From Pseudomonas capsici (GTDB lineage: Bacteria; Pseudomonadota; Gammaproteobacteria; Pseudomonadales; Pseudomonadaceae), in NCBI RefSeq assembly GCF_017165765.1, contig NZ_JAFGZD010000002.1, positions 367,383 through 431,382 of the forward strand: DNA of 64,000 nt, given 5' to 3'. Positions within the stretch are counted from its first letter, which is position 1, and every line of letters starts with the position of its first letter. Positions 1 through 8,939 of the stretch are shown in pieces. Under the pieces are notes generated by a model. The model was not told the origin of the DNA. It was given only the letters and a program-made list of their open reading frames with translations, and searched no databases. A program made the position numbers and the translations under genes.

Positions 1-1
1 G

Positions 2-292
2 ACCGTACAACGGGCCAATGCGGCGTCTCATGCCGGCAAAGGCTGGCAGCATTTCACCGACAAGGTCATCGAAGTGGTCAGCGCCCACCAGCCGCATCTG
101 GTCTTCCTGCTGTGGGGCTCACATGCCCAGAGCAAGCAGAAGCTGGTGGATGCCACCAAGCATCTGGTGCTGACCTCGGTCCATCCTTCACCGTTGTCGG
201 CCTACAGAGGTTTTCTGGGCAATGGCCATTTCAGCCGCACCAACAAGTATCTGGAGCAGAACGGGCTGGAGCCGATTGATTGGCGGCTTTAG
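2..292 (+). CDS. ung: Uracil-DNA glycosylase, C-terminal part (cut by window edge)
   Basis: This is the C-terminal 96 residues of a family 1 uracil-DNA glycosylase, which removes uracil from DNA to start base excision repair. The open frame runs in from the window edge and ends at a TAG at 290-292. It carries the family segments [10 protein letters not shown] and the DNA-intercalation loop [11 protein letters not shown], where His is the catalytic residue of motif B, and ends in the typical PIDW. The N-terminal half with the water-activating Asp lies outside the window. Its convergent neighbour is the AbrB-type membrane gene, and the gap between them holds two tandem heptamer arrays. Identification is secure from the motifs. 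Confidence 0.96.
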   Translation, partial: TVQRANAASHAGKGWQHFTDKVIEVVSAHQPHLVFLLWGSHAQSKQKLVDATKHLVLTSVHPSPLSAYRGFLGNGHFSRTNKYLEQNGLEPIDWRL

Positions 293-332
293 GGGGGAGC
301 TTTAAGCCTCAAGCTGCAAGCTTCAAGTCAAA

Positions 333-392
333 AGCTTGCAGCTTGCAGCTTGCAGCTTGCAGCTTGCAGCTTGCAGCTTGCAGCTTGCAGCT
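333..392. repeat. Tandem heptamer array, unit AGCTTGC
   Basis: Eight perfect head-to-tail copies of AGCTTGC run from 333 to 388, followed by a partial AGCT. Diverged copies precede it (AAGCTGC, AAGCTTC from about 311). The array lies in the convergent gap after ung. Every unit contains AGCT, so the array can also fold on itself. Short-unit arrays like this expand and contract by slippage. Confidence 0.95.
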
Positions 393-419
393 CCTATCTC
401 CTATCTCCTATCTCCTATC
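392..419. repeat. Tandem heptamer array, unit TCCTATC
   Basis: Four perfect copies of TCCTATC follow directly on the AGCTTGC array, with the same 7-bp period but an unrelated unit. The 3' end of the AbrB-type gene enters this array from the right. The last three residues (Asp-Arg-Arg) and the TAG stop (408-410) are encoded by repeat sequence. A change in copy number would leave that C-terminus unchanged as long as two copies remain. Confidence 0.93.
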
Positions 420-1433
420 CCACCGCCTGTACAACGGTTCTGCCAGAAACAGCACGAACAGCAGGCGCATGACTTGCATTGCCGTCACCAGCGGAACCGA
501 TAGCTGAAGCACTTCCGCTGTCAGGCTCATTTCGGCGATGCCGCCGGGCATCATGCCCAGGGTCAGGGAGCGCAGGTCCAGGTGGGTGAGGGTGCTCAGG
601 CCGAGGGCGGCGAGAGCTGCGATCAGCATGGTCAGTGCGGTGCCCACCAGCGTACGTCCCAGAAAGGACGGTGCCCGCCGGAAGAATTCACGATTGAAGT
701 GACAGCCCAGGCCGCTGCCGATCAGCAGTTGACCGAGCTGGCTGGCCCCGTTGGGCAGTCCGATTTTCAAATCCCAGGCGACACTGACCACCGAACTGAG
801 CAGCAAGGGGCCGAACAGCCAGGGATTGGGTTGTTTGAGGCGTTGCCAGAGCAAGGCCAATAAAGCGCCAGCAGGCAGCAGAAACAGCAGCCACCGCCAG
901 TCAACGGTTGTGGAATGCAGGGTTGGAGTGCCGTCCCCCAGCAGGTATTTGAAGATCGCCGGTACGCATAGCACCACGGCCAGCACCCGCAGGCTTTGAG
1001 CTGCAGCCACACTGCTGAGGGTAGCGCCATTGCGTGCGCCCAGGTTGACCATCTCCCCCGAACCACCCGGCATGCTCGAGAAAAACGCCGTAGGACGATC
1101 CTCCCCGGTGCGCAGCATCAGCCAGACGCCGACCACGCTGGAAAGACTGGTGACCAGTGCGCCCACGACAATCAGGCCGAAGTGTGCCAGTACTTGCTCG
1201 ATGACCGCAGGGGTGAAGTGCAGACCGATCCCGATGCCGATGATCAGTTGACCGAATTTGCGGCCGCCGGGAATCTGCGTCAGTTGCCAGGGTGTCAGGC
1301 AGCGAACCAGGATGATCGCCAGCAGCGAGCCGACCATCCATGGCAAAGGCCAGCCGACCTGGCTGGCGAGGTATCCGCCAAGCAGGCCGACCAGCGGGGT
1401 GCCCCACCAGCTGCGAAAGGACCGATCAGACAT
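408..1433 (-). CDS. AbrB-type (PF05145) inner-membrane protein
   Basis: A 341-residue very hydrophobic protein of the family usually named AbrB or ammonia monooxygenase regulator. It is in fact a duplicated membrane protein with about ten helices. The duplication is visible as two glycine-rich segments, SSMPGGSGEMV near residue 120 and GMMPGGIAEMSL near residue 295, each about 170 residues from the next. The ATG at 1433 lies inside the last codons of tctA, an 8-bp overlap, so translation is probably coupled and the gene is the last one of the tct operon. The substrate is unknown. Its place in the operon suggests a role linked to carboxylate transport, which is inference. The stop codon falls in the TCCTATC array. 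Confidence 0.85.
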   Translation of the reverse strand: MSDRSFRSWWGTPLVGLLGGYLASQVGWPLPWMVGSLLAIILVRCLTPWQLTQIPGGRKFGQLIIGIGIGLHFTPAVIEQVLAHFGLIVVGALVTSLSSVVGVWLMLRTGEDRPTAFFSSMPGGSGEMVNLGARNGATLSSVAAAQSLRVLAVVLCVPAIFKYLLGDGTPTLHSTTVDWRWLLFLLPAGALLALLWQRLKQPNPWLFGPLLLSSVVSVAWDLKIGLPNGASQLGQLLIGSGLGCHFNREFFRRAPSFLGRTLVGTALTMLIAALAALGLSTLTHLDLRSLTLGMMPGGIAEMSLTAEVLQLSVPLVTAMQVMRLLFVLFLAEPLYRRWDRR

Positions 1434-2940
1434 CGGCCAGTGCGCGAGACTGCCTGGAGCGCTTGCGCCAGATCCGGTACAGCGGGAACAGCAGCATGAA
1501 AACCGTCACGATCCAGACACCGATGCTGATCGGGCTGGCCCACAGGATTTCCAGCGCGCCATTGGAAATCGACAGCGCGCGACGCAGGTTCTGTTCCATC
1601 AGACCGCCCAGAATGAAGCCCAGCAGGATCGGCGACAGCGGGAAATCCAGCTTGCGCAGGATGTAGCCGAAGATACCGATACCCACCATCAGGAACAGGT
1701 CGAAGGTCGTGGCATGCACGGCATAGACGCCAATCGCGGTGATGATCGCGATCACCGGCACCAGCGCCCAGTTCGGCACGGCAAGGATGCGGGTGAAGAT
1801 GCGGATCATCGGGATGTTGAGGATCACCAGCATGATGTTGGCGATGAACAACGAGGCGATCAGGCCCCAGACAATGTCCGGTTGCTGCTGGAACAGCATC
1901 GGGCCAGGCGTGATGTTGTACAGCGACAGGGCGCCGATCATCACCGCCGTGGTGCCGGAACCCGGAACACCCAGGGTCAGCATCGGCACCAGTGCACCAC
2001 AGGCCGTTGCGCCGATGGCGGTTTCCGGTGCCGCGAGGCCGCGCATGTCGCCCTGGCCGAACTTGCCGCTCGGGCCGGCAATGCGTTTTTCGGTCATGTA
2101 GGCCACGGCGCTGGCCAGTGTTGCACCGGCACCGGGCAAGACGCCCAGACCGAAACCGAGCAGGCCGCAACGAATGTTCACGATGAACACCGCTGAGGCT
2201 TCCTTGAGGTTGAACAGCATGCGCCCGGTGGCTTTCACGGCTTCCTGGCCGCGATGGGTTTTTTCCAGCAACAACAGAATCTCGCTGATGGAAAACAGGC
2301 CCAGCACCAGCACCACGAACTGAATGCCGTCCGTCAGATGAATGTTGTCACCGGTGAAACGGTACACGCCGCTGTTGGCATCGATACCGACTGCCGACAG
2401 GAACAGGCCGATCAGGGCCGCGATAAAGGTCTTGAGTGGTCGATCTCCCGCCATGCCGCCGAGGCAGACAATCGCAAAGACCATCAGCACGAAATACTCC
2501 GCCGGTCCGAAGGCTATCGCCCATTTGGCCAGCATCGGTGCAAACAGCACCATGCCGCAGGTGGCGATGAATGCCCCGATGAACGAACTCCAGGCCGACA
2601 GCGACAAGGCGACACCCGCCAGTCCCTTGCGGGCCATGGGGTAACCGTCCAGTGTGGTCATTACGGTCGAGGCTTCGCCGGGGATGTTCAGCAGGATCGA
2701 ACTGATACGACCGCCATATTCACAACCCAGATAAACCGCAGCCAGCAGAATCAGTGCCGATTCGGGCGGCAGGCCAAGGGCGAAAGCGATGGGAATCAGC
2801 AGCGCGACACCGTTGATCGGACCAAGGCCCGGCAGCAGGCCGACGACGGTGCCGATCAAGGTGCCTGAAAGTGCCGTGACCAGATTGTAAGGCGTGAGGG
2901 CGACACCGAATCCCTGGCCCAGATAGCTGAAAGTATCCAT
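1426..2940 (-). CDS. tctA: Tripartite tricarboxylate transporter, large membrane subunit TctA
   Basis: A 504-residue integral membrane protein matching the TctA family (PF01970), the main permease subunit of binding-protein-dependent secondary carboxylate transporters. The conserved glycine-rich loops GLLPGLGPINGVALL near residue 38 and GVLPGAGATLASAVAYM near residue 260 are present, and the length is typical. It starts 1 bp after the tctB stop and overlaps the following AbrB-type gene by 8 bp, so it is the third gene of a tctC-tctB-tctA-abrB transcript. The divergent tctDE two-component system points to citrate or a related tricarboxylate as substrate. The exact substrate cannot be read from sequence. 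Confidence 0.95.
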   Translation of the reverse strand: MDTFSYLGQGFGVALTPYNLVTALSGTLIGTVVGLLPGLGPINGVALLIPIAFALGLPPESALILLAAVYLGCEYGGRISSILLNIPGEASTVMTTLDGYPMARKGLAGVALSLSAWSSFIGAFIATCGMVLFAPMLAKWAIAFGPAEYFVLMVFAIVCLGGMAGDRPLKTFIAALIGLFLSAVGIDANSGVYRFTGDNIHLTDGIQFVVLVLGLFSISEILLLLEKTHRGQEAVKATGRMLFNLKEASAVFIVNIRCGLLGFGLGVLPGAGATLASAVAYMTEKRIAGPSGKFGQGDMRGLAAPETAIGATACGALVPMLTLGVPGSGTTAVMIGALSLYNITPGPMLFQQQPDIVWGLIASLFIANIMLVILNIPMIRIFTRILAVPNWALVPVIAIITAIGVYAVHATTFDLFLMVGIGIFGYILRKLDFPLSPILLGFILGGLMEQNLRRALSISNGALEILWASPISIGVWIVTVFMLLFPLYRIWRKRSRQSRALADV

Positions 2941-2941
2941 A

Positions 2942-3400
2942 TCAATTCTCCAGAACGCTGAGCAGGCCCAGGGGCAAGGGGACGTCCATGGCTTTATCGA
3001 ACAGCAGATAAAGGCCGACGCTCATCAGGGTCACGACTACGATGCTTGGCACCCAGCGACCGCCATACAGGCGCGCCATGGGAACGCCGATCAGGATGCT
3101 GCTGAGGATGAAGCCCAGAGGCTCGAACAGGCCGGCAAAAACCAGCAACAGCGCGATGCAGGTGCCGATCTTGATCAGGGTTTCGCGATCCAGAGGCGGT
3201 TCGTCTTCGGAATGCACGATGGGTGTCGGGCGAAAGAGCAGGTACAGCAGAGCCAGGCCCATCAGCCCGAGCATCAGCAAGGGAAAGGCGCGAGGCCCTA
3301 CAGGCTCATAGGAAAACGGGGCCTGGTAAGGCCAGGCCATTAGCGTCAGGCCTGCGCATACCAGTAAAAGTACAGCAGCGAAAATGCGTTGCAAGACCAT
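2942..3400 (-). CDS. tctB: Tripartite tricarboxylate transporter, small membrane subunit TctB
   Basis: A 152-residue protein with four predicted membrane helices, the size and topology of TctB (PF07331). It works with TctA in the inner membrane and receives substrate from TctC. The first helix (residues about 5-23) is followed by a short loop with EPVGPRAFP, typical of the family. It sits between tctC and tctA, with 65 bp to the first and 1 bp to the second, so it belongs to the same operon. Family sequence conservation is low, so the call leans on size, helices and position. Confidence 0.92.
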   Translation of the reverse strand: MVLQRIFAAVLLLVCAGLTLMAWPYQAPFSYEPVGPRAFPLLMLGLMGLALLYLLFRPTPIVHSEDEPPLDRETLIKIGTCIALLLVFAGLFEPLGFILSSILIGVPMARLYGGRWVPSIVVVTLMSVGLYLLFDKAMDVPLPLGLLSVLEN

Positions 3401-3465
3401 GGGAAGCTCCTGTTTTGCGCCTGACCGGCAGGCGCAAAGAGTCGTCAGTCAATTGGGTTCGGCAA

Positions 3466-4446
3466 TCACTGAATCAGGCCGAATTCCTTGGCCAGCATCT
3501 TGTAGTCCGCAACTTGTTTCTTGACGTAGGCATCCAGTTCCGGGCCGGTCATGGCGAAGGGGAACAGCTCGCGCTGGTCGCGCAGCTTGGCGAAGTCCGG
3601 GGAAGCCAGCATCTTGTCGAACGAGGTTTTCCACCATTCATAAGCTTCGTCGCTGACCTTGGGGCCGACGTAGAAGCCGCGAACCACAGGCCAGACGATG
3701 TCGTAGCCTTGTTCCTTGGCGGTCGGGATGTCTTTCATTTCCGGCTCGTCGATGCGATTCTCGGCGAAGACCGCCAGCAGTCGCATATCACCGCTCAGAA
3801 TGTGAGGCATGGAGTCGGAGATGTCGGTACTGCCCACCTGAATGTGCCCGCCGAGCAGGGCGGTCGCGATTTCACCGCCGCCTTCCAGTGCTACATAACG
3901 CAGGGCGCGCGGGTTGATACCGGCGGCCTTGGCGATCAGGGCGGTCTGCATCCAGTCCTGACTGCCGACAGTGCCACCGGAGCCGATCACCACTTTGCTT
4001 GGGTCGGTCTTGAGAGCCTGAACCAGATCGTCGAGAGTTTTGTAAGGCGAATCGCTCTTGACCGCGATGGCGCCGTAGCTGGTGCCTACTGCGGCGAGCC
4101 AGCGCACGGCATTTTCATCGAAGCGTCCGAACTTGCCTTGGGCCAGGTTGAGCAGTGAGCCGCTGGACCACGCCACCAGTGTCCCGGCATCGGAGGGTCG
4201 TTGCGCGACCACGGCGTTGTAAGCCACGGCACCGACACCGCCGGGCATGTAGGTCACGCGCATCGGGGTGGTGAGGATCTTTTCGTTGATCAGTGCGCTC
4301 TGCACCAGCTTGCAGGTCAGGTCGAAGCCACCACCCGGCGAGGCCGGGGCGATGCATTCCGGACGCTTGGGTTCTGCGGCGAACAATTGGGTGGCAACCA
4401 GCATGCAGCCAGCAGCCAGGCTCAAATGACGCAGGGATAAAATCAT
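3466..4446 (-). CDS. tctC: Tripartite tricarboxylate transporter, periplasmic binding protein TctC
   Basis: A 326-residue periplasmic substrate-binding protein (Bug/TctC family, PF03401). A Sec signal peptide covers residues 1-23 and ends in LFAAE. The mature start CIAPASPGGGFDLTCKLV holds the GGG.D segment that binds the carboxylate. SSGSLLNLAQG and IGSGGTVGSQD further in are also family-like. The start at 4446 is supported by AGGAGA six bases upstream. It is the first gene of the operon and lies divergent to tctD across 434 bp. In P. aeruginosa, as I recall, the porin gene opdH lies in this gap; here it is absent. Confidence 0.95.
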   Translation of the reverse strand: MILSLRHLSLAAGCMLVATQLFAAEPKRPECIAPASPGGGFDLTCKLVQSALINEKILTTPMRVTYMPGGVGAVAYNAVVAQRPSDAGTLVAWSSGSLLNLAQGKFGRFDENAVRWLAAVGTSYGAIAVKSDSPYKTLDDLVQALKTDPSKVVIGSGGTVGSQDWMQTALIAKAAGINPRALRYVALEGGGEIATALLGGHIQVGSTDISDSMPHILSGDMRLLAVFAENRIDEPEMKDIPTAKEQGYDIVWPVVRGFYVGPKVSDEAYEWWKTSFDKMLASPDFAKLRDQRELFPFAMTGPELDAYVKKQVADYKMLAKEFGLIQ

Positions 4447-4880
4447 GGTCAGTCTCCTGAAGCGTTTTTGTTTTTGGATTTAGAGAAGCTGTTCGGCACG
4501 ATCTGTGTCGGACGTGCTGTCGGGCGACACGCTTTATCGCAGATGAGGGCATCGCAAGCGGGATGTGGATTCGCAGAGCAAGAGCGAGGTGGTCGAGTGT
4601 TCGACACGATAGACGGGTAGCGAAGCCTGGGATGGCTTGGACATGGTTGACTCCATTTATTGTTTTTATTTTACAGACGCATCCGGGCGCCTTTATTTGC
4701 GTACCCGTATTTTCGGGCCGTACCGCGATGCTAAATGGTGAACCTTTCACAAACCTTTCAACTATCTTTCAGGTGGCGACTCAATAGCCTCCAGTTGTTT
4801 CAATGCTTCACAGGTTGTGGCACGCCTGTACACTCCGCCTTCGTGCCTTCATTACAACATTCATGATTCAGGAGACGGCG
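4447..4880. other. Divergent control region between tctC and tctD
   Basis: A gap of 434 bp between divergent genes, with no convincing coding region. It should hold the promoters of both transcripts. The clearest signal is a triple direct repeat at 4744-4771, listed separately. The stretch 4640-4700 is AT-rich. No inverted repeat of note was found. Confidence 0.6.
4744..4771 (+). promoter_or_regulatory. Three CTTTCA direct repeats at 11-bp spacing, candidate TctD site
   Basis: CTTTCA occurs at 4744, 4755 and 4766, exactly one helical turn apart. OmpR/PhoB-type regulators bind direct heptamers with 11-bp period, and TctD is of this class. The array lies 110-137 bp before tctD and about 300 bp before tctC. 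This makes it a good candidate for the TctD operator. A Pho box is an alternative because CTTTCA resembles the PhoB half-site CTGTCA. Confidence 0.5.
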
Positions 4881-5552
4881 ATGCGTGTTCTTCTCGTCGA
4901 AGACCATCTGCAATTGGCTGAAAGTATCGCCCAGGCGCTCAAGAACGCGGGTTTGAACGTTGATGTCCTGCACGACGGCGTGGCTGCCGACCTGGCCTTG
5001 AGCAGTGAGGAATATGCAGCGGCAATTCTCGATGTAGGGCTGCCGCGTCTGGACGGGTTCGAAGTGCTGGGGCGTTTGCGGGCGCGGGGCAAGAACCTGC
5101 CGGTACTGATGCTGACTGCACGCAGCGATGTGAAGGATCGGGTCCATGGCCTCAATCTGGGGGCCGACGATTATCTGGCCAAGCCATTCGAGCTGTCTGA
5201 GCTGGAGGCGCGGGTCAAGGCGCTGCTGCGTCGCAGTGTGCTGGGTGGCGAGCGGCAGCAGCGCTGCGGCGTGCTGGCCTATGACCTGGACACCAGACGT
5301 TTCACGCTGGGCAGCGACCTGCTGACACTGACCTCCCGTGAGCAGGCCGTGCTTGAAGTGCTGATTGCCCGGCCGGGTCGGGTCATGAGCAAGGAGCAAC
5401 TGGCGGCCCAGGTGTTTGGCCTTGATGAAGAAGCCAGCCCGGATGCCATCGAGATCTATGTCCATCGCCTGCGCAAGAAGCTCGATGGCCATCCCATCGC
5501 TATCGTGACGTTTCGCGGCCTGGGTTATCTGCTGGAAAATCGCGATGCATAA
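4881..5552 (+). CDS. tctD: OmpR-family response regulator TctD
   Basis: A 223-residue two-component response regulator. The receiver domain (1-115) has the acidic pair at Asp8 with Glu7, the phosphorylation site Asp51 in ILDVGLP, and the Lys in YLAKPFE. The C-terminal winged helix (about 125-220) has the OmpR-type ending IEIYVHRLRKKL..GLGYLL. The start at 4881 is chosen over an upstream in-frame ATG because AGGAGA lies just before it and the domain begins there. It overlaps tctE by 8 bp. In Salmonella and Pseudomonas TctDE controls tricarboxylate uptake, and the divergent tctCBA operon is the expected target. Confidence 0.93.
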   Translation: MRVLLVEDHLQLAESIAQALKNAGLNVDVLHDGVAADLALSSEEYAAAILDVGLPRLDGFEVLGRLRARGKNLPVLMLTARSDVKDRVHGLNLGADDYLAKPFELSELEARVKALLRRSVLGGERQQRCGVLAYDLDTRRFTLGSDLLTLTSREQAVLEVLIARPGRVMSKEQLAAQVFGLDEEASPDAIEIYVHRLRKKLDGHPIAIVTFRGLGYLLENRDA

Positions 5553-6930
5553 CGACAGCCTGCGTTGGCGACTGTTATGGAACCTGGCATTACTGCTGAT
5601 CGTGCTGATGCTGGCCAGCGGCATGAGTGCCTACTGGAACGGGCGGGAAGTGGCCGACACGGCCTATGACCGCACGTTGCTGGCATCGGCGCGGACCATC
5701 GCGGCCGGCCTGACCCAGCGTGACGGCACGTTGAGTGCCGACGTGCCTTATGTAGCCCTCGATACCTTTGCCTACGACAGCGAAGGTCGCATTTATTATC
5801 TGGTCAACGACATCAACAAGACGTTGATTTCCGGCTATGAAAACCTGCCTTCTCCGCCGCCCGGCACCTTGCGCACCGACGATTATCCGGCACTCGCCAA
5901 GTTCTACAACGGGGTTTACCTTGGCCAGGATGTGCGAGTGGTCAGCCTGCTCAAGCCGGTCAGCGAACCCGGCATGAACGGGATGGCGGAAATCCGCGTG
6001 GCTGAAACCCAGGAGGCGAGGGTTCGCATGGCCCGCAGCCTGATGGCCGATACCCTGTTGCGCCTGGGTATGCTGGGCGGCGGTGCCTTGTTGCTGGTCT
6101 GGATCACGGTCAGTTCCACATTGCGCCCGCTGGAGCGATTGCGCACCGCAGTGGAGGAGCGACAGCCCGATGACCTGCGCGCGCTGCCCATGGTGGAAGT
6201 GCAGCGTGAGCTGCGTCCGCTGGTGAATGCGCTTAACCACTTCACCGAGCGCCTGCGCTTGCAGTTCGAGCGTCAGGCCCAGTTCATTGCCGATGCGGCC
6301 CATGAGTTGCGCACGCCACTGGCAGCACTCAAGGCGAGGGTCGAGCTTGGCTTGCGCGACCCTGATCCCGTGCAATGGCGTTCAACCCTTGAAGCCGCTG
6401 CTCAGGGAACGGATCGACTGACCTCTCTGGCCAATCAGTTGTTGTCACTGGCGCGTATCGAGAACGGTGCCCGTGCGATTGCCGAAGGAGGCGTGCAGAA
6501 GCTGGATCTGAGCCAGCTGGCTCGCGAACTGGGCATGGCCATGGCGCCATTGGCCCATTCCCGTGGCGTTGCCCTGGCGCTCGAGGCTGATGAGCCGGTC
6601 TGGTTGCGGGGCGAGCCGACGCTGCTCAATGAGTTGTTGAGCAACCTGATCGACAATGCCCTGGCGCACACTCCGGTGGGAGGCAATGTGGTGTTACGGG
6701 TTTATGCGCCATGCATTCTTGAGGTTGAGGACGATGGTTCAGGCATTCCTCAGGAAGACCGCGAGCGGGTGTTCGAGCGTTTCTACCGCCGTAATCAGCA
6801 GGGCAGCGGTTCCGGCTTGGGGCTGGCGATAGTCGGTGAGATCTGCCGCGCCCATCTGGCGCAGATATCCCTGCATGACGGGGCGCAGCGTGGCCTGAAA
6901 GTACGGGTCAGTTTTGCGGCCTATCAGTAA
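5545..6930 (+). CDS. tctE: Sensor histidine kinase TctE
   Basis: A 461-residue membrane histidine kinase, partner of TctD. Helix 1 lies at about 11-30, a periplasmic sensor domain (2CSK_N type) at about 35-165, and helix 2 at about 172-192. Then come a linker, the dimerisation box with His253 in ADAAHELRTPLAA, and an ATPase domain with N box NLIDNALAHTP, G1 box EDDGSGIP and G2 box GSGLGLAIV. All catalytic motifs look intact. Its coding end overlaps the convergent HDOD gene by 7 bp. The likely signal is external citrate or another tricarboxylate, by homology. Confidence 0.92.
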   Translation: MHNDSLRWRLLWNLALLLIVLMLASGMSAYWNGREVADTAYDRTLLASARTIAAGLTQRDGTLSADVPYVALDTFAYDSEGRIYYLVNDINKTLISGYENLPSPPPGTLRTDDYPALAKFYNGVYLGQDVRVVSLLKPVSEPGMNGMAEIRVAETQEARVRMARSLMADTLLRLGMLGGGALLLVWITVSSTLRPLERLRTAVEERQPDDLRALPMVEVQRELRPLVNALNHFTERLRLQFERQAQFIADAAHELRTPLAALKARVELGLRDPDPVQWRSTLEAAAQGTDRLTSLANQLLSLARIENGARAIAEGGVQKLDLSQLARELGMAMAPLAHSRGVALALEADEPVWLRGEPTLLNELLSNLIDNALAHTPVGGNVVLRVYAPCILEVEDDGSGIPQEDRERVFERFYRRNQQGSGSGLGLAIVGEICRAHLAQISLHDGAQRGLKVRVSFAAYQ

Positions 6931-7745
6931 AGCATGCCCATGGCTTCGTCCATTTCCGCACTCAGCAGTCCTCCTGCCACATTCAGCCCCAGTTGGTGAA
7001 AGGCTGGCAGGTCGACAATATCGATCTGGCTGAAGGGGTGATTGGTGTTCCTGTGGATGTGGACGGTTGCGACCTGCACCAGATCGATGTAATCGGCGCT
7101 CCGGGACACTCGGGTGAAGTCCTGGAACTTGGCCGGGACGGCGGCCAGTGGTTCCGGGAAGTCCCATGAGCGCAGCAGGCGCTCACCGATGATCGGGTGA
7201 ATGTTGTCGATCACATGGTTGAGGCTGATCGGGTCTGACAGCAGGTCGAAATGCTCTTCGGCATAGGTCAGGATCGGCAGGATGCCAATCAGGTGAATCA
7301 GCCCGGCAAGTGTCGCCTGATCCGGCTTCAGGTTGGTGTGCCTGTGACAGAGGGTGTAGCTGATCCCGGCCACCTGCAGGCTCTGTTTCCAGATTTCCCG
7401 CATCTTGTGTTCGATGACTTCCGACTTGGCGTGAAACATCTGCTCGACCACCAGGCCGATGGCCAGGTTGCAGGTGTAATTGACCCCCAGGCGGCGGATC
7501 GCGGTGTTCACGTCACTGACTTCAAAGTTGGCACGCAGCAACGGGCTGTTGGCAACCTTGATAAGGCGTGCGGACAGGGCGGTGTCACTGCCGATGACTC
7601 TGCTCAGTTCGGCAATGCTTATTTCGGTGTTCTCGGCAGCCATGCGGATTTTCAAGGCTACCTCTGGCAGTGTAGGCAGAAACAAGGCATCTCTATCGAT
7701 TGCCTTGATCAGGTTTCTCTGCACCTCGTCAGCCATCTTGCTCAT
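6924..7745 (-). CDS. HDOD-domain protein
   Basis: A 273-residue cytoplasmic protein made almost entirely of one HDOD domain (PF08668, about residues 18-215), a relative of HD phosphohydrolases that normally lacks the metal-binding HD pair. Typical segments are FLPTLPEVALKI, AELSRVIGSDTALSARLIKVANSP and the GLIHLIGILPIL helix. HDOD proteins of Pseudomonas and Xanthomonas act in signalling and stress control, but the function of this one is not known. It is transcribed toward tctE and shares 7 bp with its 3' end. The start at 7745 has only a weak ribosome binding site. Confidence 0.85.
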   Translation of the reverse strand: MSKMADEVQRNLIKAIDRDALFLPTLPEVALKIRMAAENTEISIAELSRVIGSDTALSARLIKVANSPLLRANFEVSDVNTAIRRLGVNYTCNLAIGLVVEQMFHAKSEVIEHKMREIWKQSLQVAGISYTLCHRHTNLKPDQATLAGLIHLIGILPILTYAEEHFDLLSDPISLNHVIDNIHPIIGERLLRSWDFPEPLAAVPAKFQDFTRVSRSADYIDLVQVATVHIHRNTNHPFSQIDIVDLPAFHQLGLNVAGGLLSAEMDEAMGMLY

Positions 7746-7855
7746 GTTGCATCTCGCAGCCGTTTGGGGTGTTCGAGCCGCCTGGCGCCGTGTGGGCGTC
7801 AGGAGGCCGGATGACTTTTGTGACAGTTGTAGCGCGCGGGTGTTCGCTGCAGGAT

Positions 7856-8797
7856 TTAACGCTGGGTTTCGAGCTTGCTGTCCAGGGTGTAGGGCAGTTC
7901 GCTCAATTGCAGGGTTGGTCCGTCTGGCGAGCCGAGATGAAGGTCGCCGCTTTCAGCGGCATCGGCTTGCAATACCGCCAGCAGTTCGATGCCTTGTTCG
8001 GCACTGGCTGCGATAACGACATTACCTACGGCGCTGTTGTGTACGGGAGAGAACAGTGCCGTGCCGGGTTCTGGAAGTTCGCTGGCCTCAAGCGTAAGGC
8101 GATAAAGCCTGCGCTTGAGTTTGCCAAGATACTGCATGCGGGCGACGATTTCCTGGCCGGTGTAGCAGCCTTTCTTGAAGCTGACGCCGCCGACGGCCTG
8201 CAGATTGATCATCTGCGGGATGAATTCTTCGCGAGTATTGCCCACGACCTGACCGATACCGGCGCGGATCTGGCCCAGAAGCCAGTCATTGAGCGGGCCT
8301 TCGGGCAACTGGGCGGCCAGCCGTGACTTCACATCGTCTGCCTGTTCGGCACGAACCCAGAGTTCGGCGCGGGCAGGGGACACACGAATGGCCAGCAAGT
8401 CGTTGGCGCGTACCAGTGCGTCGGTCTCTTGAGGCAGGTCCAGCCCGAGGCTGACCAGGGCACCGTCGCCATCCTGCAGACCGAAACGCACCCAGGCGCT
8501 GCTCTCGTCGGTCAGTTTGGACTTGGAGAAGACCGCATATTTTTTCAGGTCCAGCAATTGCGGCTCGATCAGCTCGCTGGCCATCGCCAGCAGGCAGCCA
8601 TCGCCTTCAAGCACAATGCGGAAACTCGACTGCATGCGGCCTTTTTGAGTGCAGCGGGCACCCAGGCTGGATTTGCCGTCGTTGAGGTAGTTGAGGTTGC
8701 AGGTCAATTGACCTTGCAGGAATTTGCTGGCATCCACGCCGCGAACGGCAAGAATGCCCTCATGGGATAGCGTGCTGAAGAAAGCTGAGTGTGCCAT
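7856..8797 (-). CDS. ygfZ: Folate-dependent Fe-S cluster assembly protein YgfZ
   Basis: A 313-residue protein of the YgfZ/GcvT-like family (tRNA-modifying/Fe-S repair), which binds tetrahydrofolate and supports iron-sulfur enzymes such as MiaB. The family signature KGCYTGQE is present at about residue 225, with the conserved Cys. The first folate-binding subdomain starts at [10 protein letters not shown]. The start at 8797 is chosen because the family begins at the AHSAFF segment. In-frame ATGs farther upstream would add up to 27 residues not expected in the family. No strong ribosome binding site decides it. It is divergent from sdhE, as in other Pseudomonas. Confidence 0.9.
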   Translation of the reverse strand: MAHSAFFSTLSHEGILAVRGVDASKFLQGQLTCNLNYLNDGKSSLGARCTQKGRMQSSFRIVLEGDGCLLAMASELIEPQLLDLKKYAVFSKSKLTDESSAWVRFGLQDGDGALVSLGLDLPQETDALVRANDLLAIRVSPARAELWVRAEQADDVKSRLAAQLPEGPLNDWLLGQIRAGIGQVVGNTREEFIPQMINLQAVGGVSFKKGCYTGQEIVARMQYLGKLKRRLYRLTLEASELPEPGTALFSPVHNSAVGNVVIAASAEQGIELLAVLQADAAESGDLHLGSPDGPTLQLSELPYTLDSKLETQR

Positions 8798-8939
8798 GGT
8801 CATCGCAAGAGGAAAAAGTCTGGGGCACATCATAGTGCCGAGTCGTGAATATGGGTATATGAAAACTGCTGCGACCATTGGGCAATTCGCTCAACCGGCT
8901 CGCGCCTGTATACTCGCGGCCTATTTTGAGGAGCGCTCC

